64,000 nucleotides of DNA from Salinicoccus sediminis (GTDB lineage Bacteria; Bacillota; Bacilli; Staphylococcales; Salinicoccaceae). How positions within the stretch are numbered: the first letter of the stretch is position 1; every line of letters begins with the position of its first letter. Of this stretch, positions 60,918 through 64,000 are shown one piece after another. The notes below the pieces were generated by a model. That model had not been told where the DNA came from. It saw only the letters and a list, made by a program, of their open reading frames with translations, and did not search any database. A program made the position numbers and the translations under genes. The stretch covers positions 643,364 through 707,363 of the forward strand of contig NZ_LAYZ01000001.1 in NCBI RefSeq assembly GCF_000986795.1, read 5' to 3'.

Positions 60918-61055
60918 AACATATATACTATTAACGTCTTTTTAGAATTTCTTTGACTGTCCGGACTATGTCCTTTGTCTCTTTCTTATTATCCGTATTG
61001 ATTCCTCTCCTTTACAATAATTAATTCCCTAGTAATCAACAAGGTTTTAAAGCGG

Positions 61056-61099
61056 GCAAAATAAAAGACGATCAGCGTTGAACTACATCTGATCGTCTT
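61056..61099 (-). terminator. Terminator of the rrn-tRNA operon
   Basis: Minus strand AAGACGATCAG / CTGATCGTCTT stem followed by TTATTTT, 49 bases after the last tRNA. Confidence 0.85.
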
Positions 61100-61147
61100 A
61101 AAATATTGAAATACTTTATATTGAATCACTTTTATAGTTAATTTAAA

Positions 61148-61232
61148 TACCACCGGCCGGGATCGAACCGGCACTCCCGCAATGGGAACTGGATTTTGAG
61201 TCCAGCGCGTCTGCCAATTCCGCCACGGTGGC
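61148..61232 (-). tRNA. tRNA-Leu (CAA)
   Basis: Class II, anticodon CAA in loop CTCAAAA; discriminator A. Last tRNA of the 24-gene cluster. Confidence 0.95.
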
Positions 61233-61257
61233 ACGACATTATCAAGTAATTAAAAAA

Positions 61258-61332
61258 TGGAGCGGAAGATAGGATTTGAACCTATGTCTTGCTTCAGGAA
61301 GAAGCATATTCTGAACACTGAACTACTTCCGC
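61258..61332 (-). tRNA. tRNA-Gly (TCC), cell-wall (non-proteogenic) type
   Basis: Anticodon TCC in loop CTTCCTG, CCA encoded. The D-loop reads AGTGTTCA: the invariant G18-G19 are replaced by TT. The T-stem is ATAGG/CCTAT, i.e. three A-T pairs at its base. Both traits match staphylococcal tRNA-Gly used by FemXAB for peptidoglycan cross-bridges and bound weakly by EF-Tu. The other two Gly tRNAs in this window keep GG and a GC-rich T-stem. Confidence 0.85.
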
Positions 61333-61349
61333 TTATCATTAGTATAAAT

Positions 61350-61423
61350 TGGAGGCGCCAACCGGATTTGAACCGGTGATAGAGGATTTGCAGTCCTCGG
61401 CCTTACCCCTTGGCTATGGCGCC
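61350..61423 (-). tRNA. tRNA-Cys (GCA)
   Basis: Anticodon GCA, acceptor GGCGCC..., discriminator T, CCA encoded. Confidence 0.95.
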
Positions 61424-61429
61424 TTCTAC

Positions 61430-61499
61430 TGGGCTAGAAGGATTCGAACCTTCGCATGACGAGACCAAAACCCGTTGCCTTACCGCTTGGCTATAGCCC
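61430..61499 (-). tRNA. tRNA-Gln (TTG)
   Basis: Anticodon TTG in loop TTTTGGT; discriminator A; CCA not encoded. Confidence 0.93.
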
Positions 61500-61503
61500 A
61501 AAA

Positions 61504-61580
61504 TGGGGCGGATGATGGGAATCGAACCCACGAATGCCGGAGCCACAATCCGGTGCGTTAACCACTTCGCCACAACCGCC
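61504..61580 (-). tRNA. tRNA-His (GTG)
   Basis: Anticodon GTG, G-1/C73 pair, CCA encoded (the copy at 10794 lacks it). Confidence 0.95.
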
Positions 61581-61583
61581 ATA

Positions 61584-61657
61584 TGGCAGGGGTAGTAGGA
61601 ATCGAACCCACACCAAAGGTTTTGGAGACCTCTATTCTACCATTGAACTATACCCCT
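61584..61657 (-). tRNA. tRNA-Trp (CCA)
   Basis: Anticodon CCA in loop CTCCAAA; discriminator G; 3' CCA encoded. Confidence 0.95.
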
Positions 61658-61664
61658 GTATGAA

Positions 61665-61745
61665 TGGAGGGGGGCAGATTCGAACTGCCGAACCCGAAGG
61701 AGCGGATTTACAGTCCGCCGCGTTTAGCCACTTCGCTACCCCTCC
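61665..61745 (-). tRNA. tRNA-Tyr (GTA)
   Basis: Class II with a variable arm; anticodon GTA; a QueG target through its GTA anticodon. Confidence 0.95.
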
Positions 61746-61755
61746 ATCAGCTAAA

Positions 61756-61831
<76 letters not shown>

Positions 61832-61843
61832 TTAATTAAAAAA

Positions 61844-61919
61844 TGGTGGTTCAGGACGGAATCGAACCGCCGACACTGTGAGCTTCAATCACATGCTCTA
61901 CCGACTGAGCTACTGAACC
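61844..61919 (-). tRNA. tRNA-Phe (GAA)
   Basis: Anticodon GAA; same body as the copy at 10874 but with encoded CCA. Confidence 0.95.
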
Positions 61920-61940
61920 ACTTCATATTGTATTTTAAAA

Positions 61941-62016
61941 TGGCGGTCCCGACGGGAATCGAACCCGCGATCTCCTGCGTGACAGGCAGGCATGTTAACC
62001 GCTACACCACGGGACC
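61941..62016 (-). tRNA. tRNA-Asp (GTC)
   Basis: Anticodon GTC; differs from the copy at 10968 by one base in the T-loop region. Confidence 0.95.
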
Positions 62017-62025
62017 TATTAAAAA

Positions 62026-62099
62026 TTGCGGGAGGTGGATTCGAACCACCGACCTCCGGGTTATGAGCCCGACGAGCTTCCAGACTGCTCCATCCCGCG
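62026..62099 (-). tRNA. tRNA-fMet (CAT), initiator
   Basis: CGCGGGATGGAGCAG start with C1 x A72 mismatch; same as the copy at 11061. Confidence 0.95.
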
Positions 62100-62118
62100 G
62101 TAATGATAATAATAAAAA

Positions 62119-62211
62119 TGGCGGAGGAAGAGGGATTCGAACCCCCGCGAGCCGTTAAGCCCCTGTCGGTTTTCAAGACCGGTCCCTTCAGCCAGACTTG
62201 GGTATTCCTCC
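62119..62211 (-). tRNA. tRNA-Ser (TGA)
   Basis: Class II, long variable arm, anticodon TGA in loop CTTGAAA; CCA encoded. Confidence 0.95.
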
Positions 62212-62237
62212 GTATGATATAAATTGTACCAAAAACA

Positions 62238-62314
62238 TGGTGGACCTTGCAGGACTCGAACCTGCGACCCAACGGTTATGAGCCGTTTGCTCTGACCAAC
62301 TGAGCTAAAGGTCC
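62238..62314 (-). tRNA. tRNA-Ile2 (CAT, lysidine type)
   Basis: Anticodon CAT, but the body starts GGACCTTTAGCTCAG and has AACGG/CCGTT in the anticodon stem, as in tRNA-Ile2 of Bacillus and Staphylococcus, where C34 becomes lysidine. Assigned by resemblance; elongator Met is the next gene. Confidence 0.8.
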
Positions 62315-62318
62315 AATA

Positions 62319-62392
62319 TGGCGGCGGAGGGGATCGAACCCCCGACCTCACGGGTATGAACCGTACGCTCTAGCCAGCTGAGCTACGCCGCC
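62319..62392 (-). tRNA. tRNA-Met (CAT), elongator
   Basis: GGCGGCGTAGCTCAGCTGG with anticodon loop TTCATAC; fully paired acceptor, so not an initiator. Confidence 0.88.
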
Positions 62393-62417
62393 ATGATAAA
62401 CATGAAATTTTAATGAA

Positions 62418-62493
62418 TGGTGGAGACTAGCGGGATCGAACCGCTGACCTCCTGCGTGCAAAGCAGGCGCTCTCCCAGCTGAGCTAAGCCCCC
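62418..62493 (-). tRNA. tRNA-Ala (TGC)
   Basis: Anticodon TGC in loop TTTGCAC; acceptor has two G-U pairs; CCA encoded. Confidence 0.93.
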
Positions 62494-62518
62494 ATACATA
62501 TGATAAGTGGTGAAGCGA

Positions 62519-62600
62519 TGCGGGTGAAGGGAGTCGAACCCCCACGCCCGAAGGCGCTAGATCCTAAGTCTAGTGCGTCTGCCAGTTCCGCCACACCCGC
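62519..62600 (-). tRNA. tRNA-Leu (TAG), extra copy
   Basis: Class II, anticodon TAG in loop CTTAGGA. Differs from the copy at 62988 by one base in the anticodon loop (C32 versus T32) and lacks encoded CCA. Confidence 0.93.
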
Positions 62601-62615
62601 TGACTTCTTAAAGAG

Positions 62616-62689
62616 TCGGGAAGACAGGATTCGAACCTGCGACCCCTTGGTCCCAAACCAAGTGCTCTACCAAGCTGAGCTACTTCCCG
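62616..62689 (-). tRNA. tRNA-Pro (TGG)
   Basis: Anticodon TGG in loop TTTGGGA; starts CGGGAAG; discriminator A. Confidence 0.95.
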
Positions 62690-62704
62690 TAATTCAATTA
62701 AAAG

Positions 62705-62778
62705 CGCGCCCGAGAGGAGTCGAACCCCTAACCTCTTGATCCGTAGTCAAACGCTCTATCCAATTGAGCTACGGGCGC
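62705..62778 (-). tRNA. tRNA-Arg (ACG)
   Basis: Anticodon ACG (A34 expected to become inosine) in loop CTACGGA; discriminator G. Confidence 0.95.
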
Positions 62779-62800
62779 ATGTTATAAAAGGTTTTAAATC

Positions 62801-62889
62801 TGGTGCCGAGGACCGGAATCGAACCGGTACGGTAATTACTTACCGCAGGATTTTAAGTCCTGTGCGTCTGCCAGTTCCGCCACCCCGGC
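62801..62889 (-). tRNA. tRNA-Leu (TAA)
   Basis: Class II, anticodon TAA in loop CTTAAAA; CCA encoded. Confidence 0.95.
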
Positions 62890-62896
62890 TTAATAA

Positions 62897-62971
62897 TGGA
62901 GCGGAAGACGGGATTCGAACCCGCGACCCCCACCTTGGCAAGGTGATGTTCTACCACTGAACTACTTCCGC
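62897..62971 (-). tRNA. tRNA-Gly (GCC), canonical
   Basis: Anticodon GCC; D-loop AGTGGTA with G18-G19; T-stem GCGGG/CCCGT. Its acceptor stem GCGGAAG is identical to that of the unusual Gly tRNA at 61258, so the latter probably arose from this type. Confidence 0.95.
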
Positions 62972-62987
62972 TTATTATAAACCTAAA

Positions 62988-63072
62988 TGGTGCGGGTGAA
63001 GGGAGTCGAACCCCCACGCCCGAAGGCGCTAGATCCTAAATCTAGTGCGTCTGCCAGTTCCGCCACACCCGC
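62988..63072 (-). tRNA. tRNA-Leu (TAG)
   Basis: Class II, anticodon TAG in loop TTTAGGA; CCA encoded. Sits between Lys and Gly, the usual place in Bacillus and Staphylococcus clusters. Confidence 0.95.
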
Positions 63073-63080
63073 TTGGGTAA

Positions 63081-63153
63081 TGAGCCATAGAGGATTCGAA
63101 CCTCTGACCCTCTGATTAAAAGTCAGATGCTCTACCGACTGAGCTAATGGCTC
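63081..63153 (-). tRNA. tRNA-Lys (TTT)
   Basis: Anticodon TTT in loop CTTTTAA; discriminator A. Confidence 0.95.
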
Positions 63154-63166
63154 ATATTAGTAAAAA

Positions 63167-63242
<76 letters not shown>

Positions 63243-63250
63243 TTTATGAA

Positions 63251-63326
63251 TGGTGGAGAATGACGGGTTCGAACCGCCGACCCTCTGCTTGTAAGGCAGA
63301 TGCTCTCCCAGCTGAGCTAATTCTCC
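63251..63326 (-). tRNA. tRNA-Val (TAC)
   Basis: Anticodon TAC in loop CTTACAA; first tRNA after 5S rRNA. Confidence 0.95.
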
Positions 63327-63356
63327 GGTAAGTAAATATTCAATTAATATAACACT

Positions 63357-63471
63357 GCCCGGCAGCGTCCTACTCTTGCGGGACGTCAGTCCAACTACCA
63401 TCGGCGCTGGAGAGCTTAACTGCTGTGTTCGGCATGGGAACAGGTGTGGCCTCTCCGCCATCGCCGCCGGA
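63357..63471 (-). rRNA. rrf: 5S ribosomal RNA
   Basis: About 115 bases with the closing stem TCCGGCGGCG...GCTGCCGGGC and the conserved CCATGCCGAACACAG and GAGAGTAGG-like (AAGAGTAGGACG) loops. Lies between 23S and tRNA-Val. Ends are accurate to a few bases. Confidence 0.95.
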
Positions 63472-63603
63472 CAATGTTTCCTATGGGAATGTGTCAGATC
63501 CGGTGCCGCCGCATCCCTGCGGGCCACCTGGCATGTCACATTCAAAACCGGATAGAAGCAATAGTCGCGCAGAAACCGAAACACGGTTTCTTCATCATTC
63601 TTG

Positions 63604-64000
<397 letters not shown>

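Noticed and set aside
62238..62314. Second elongator tRNA-Met
   Set aside because: Body matches tRNA-Ile2 (lysidine) of Firmicutes, and an elongator Met is adjacent.

Overview
The window looks like a chromosomal segment of a low-to-moderate GC Gram-positive coccus of the family Staphylococcaceae, most probably a Salinicoccus- or Jeotgalicoccus-like genus rather than Staphylococcus itself. This is an inference from gene order and protein resemblance; no database search was run. The supporting signs are the staphylococcal fadXDEBA order, hemEHY next to a TRAP-type protein, ecsAB-hit-ytxH-prsA-yhaMNO, comK beside a small IDEAL protein, an AirSR-type two-component system, a tRNA-Gly with the features of the staphylococcal cell-wall glycine tRNA, and strong AGGAGG-type ribosome binding sites, often in front of TTG or GTG starts.

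Layout. 1-7.5 kb: a fatty-acid beta-oxidation operon on the minus strand (fadX, fadD, fadE, fadB, fadA cut by the window edge), with a perfect CcpA operator over its promoter. 7.7-10.3 kb: a decayed island with a phage endolysin, a possible holin fragment, an IS30-type transposase remnant, an intact glutathione peroxidase with its own promoter, a DUF3102-like fragment and the last part of a phage integrase, all lying beside a tRNA operon. 10.4-11.1 kb: eight tRNA genes. 11.3-14.5 kb: an oxidoreductase remnant, thermonuclease, a quinone-sensing type repressor divergent from catechol dioxygenase catE, spermidine acetyltransferase speG and a small gene with no canonical start. 14.6-15.9 kb: tRNA-Ser and tRNA-Asn, comK and an IDEAL protein.

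16-25 kb: lipoate ligase, the late heme genes hemE-hemH-hemY with a PerR-box-like palindrome over the promoter, TRAP, the Ecs transporter, HIT, YtxH and PrsA. 25-32 kb: yhaM-yhaN-yhaO (RNA and DNA processing nucleases), a YlbF-family protein and a DUF445 membrane protein. 32-38 kb: a dicarboxylate/glutamate symporter, the AirSR-type oxygen/redox sensor, a BdbC disulfide oxidase with a thioredoxin-like partner, and a pseudouridine synthase. 38-48.5 kb: an isolated trpEG pair, ppk with ppx, fumC, a NagB-like protein, a nitroreductase, trmL and queG.

48.6-61 kb: an antibiotic-resistance type ABC-F gene behind a six-codon leader peptide and an attenuator-like hairpin, a ROK sugar kinase, small conserved proteins, an esterase, a YceI protein, a secreted subtilisin, a sulfurtransferase, a large palindromic intergenic element, an S9 peptidase, a Cse60-like peptide and a two-gene unit made of a condensation-domain acyltransferase and a DUF6320-like membrane protein. 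61.1-64 kb: the 3' end of an rRNA operon on the minus strand (23S, 5S) followed by 24 tRNA genes and a terminator.

Functionally the window mixes housekeeping genes with envelope and stress functions: redox sensing (QsrR-like, AirS-like, glutathione peroxidase), thiol folding, secreted enzymes and nutrient recycling. The most unusual items are the ABC-F leader attenuator, the candidate peptidoglycan tRNA-Gly, the SD-sequestering hairpin at fumC and the acyltransferase/DUF6320 pair.
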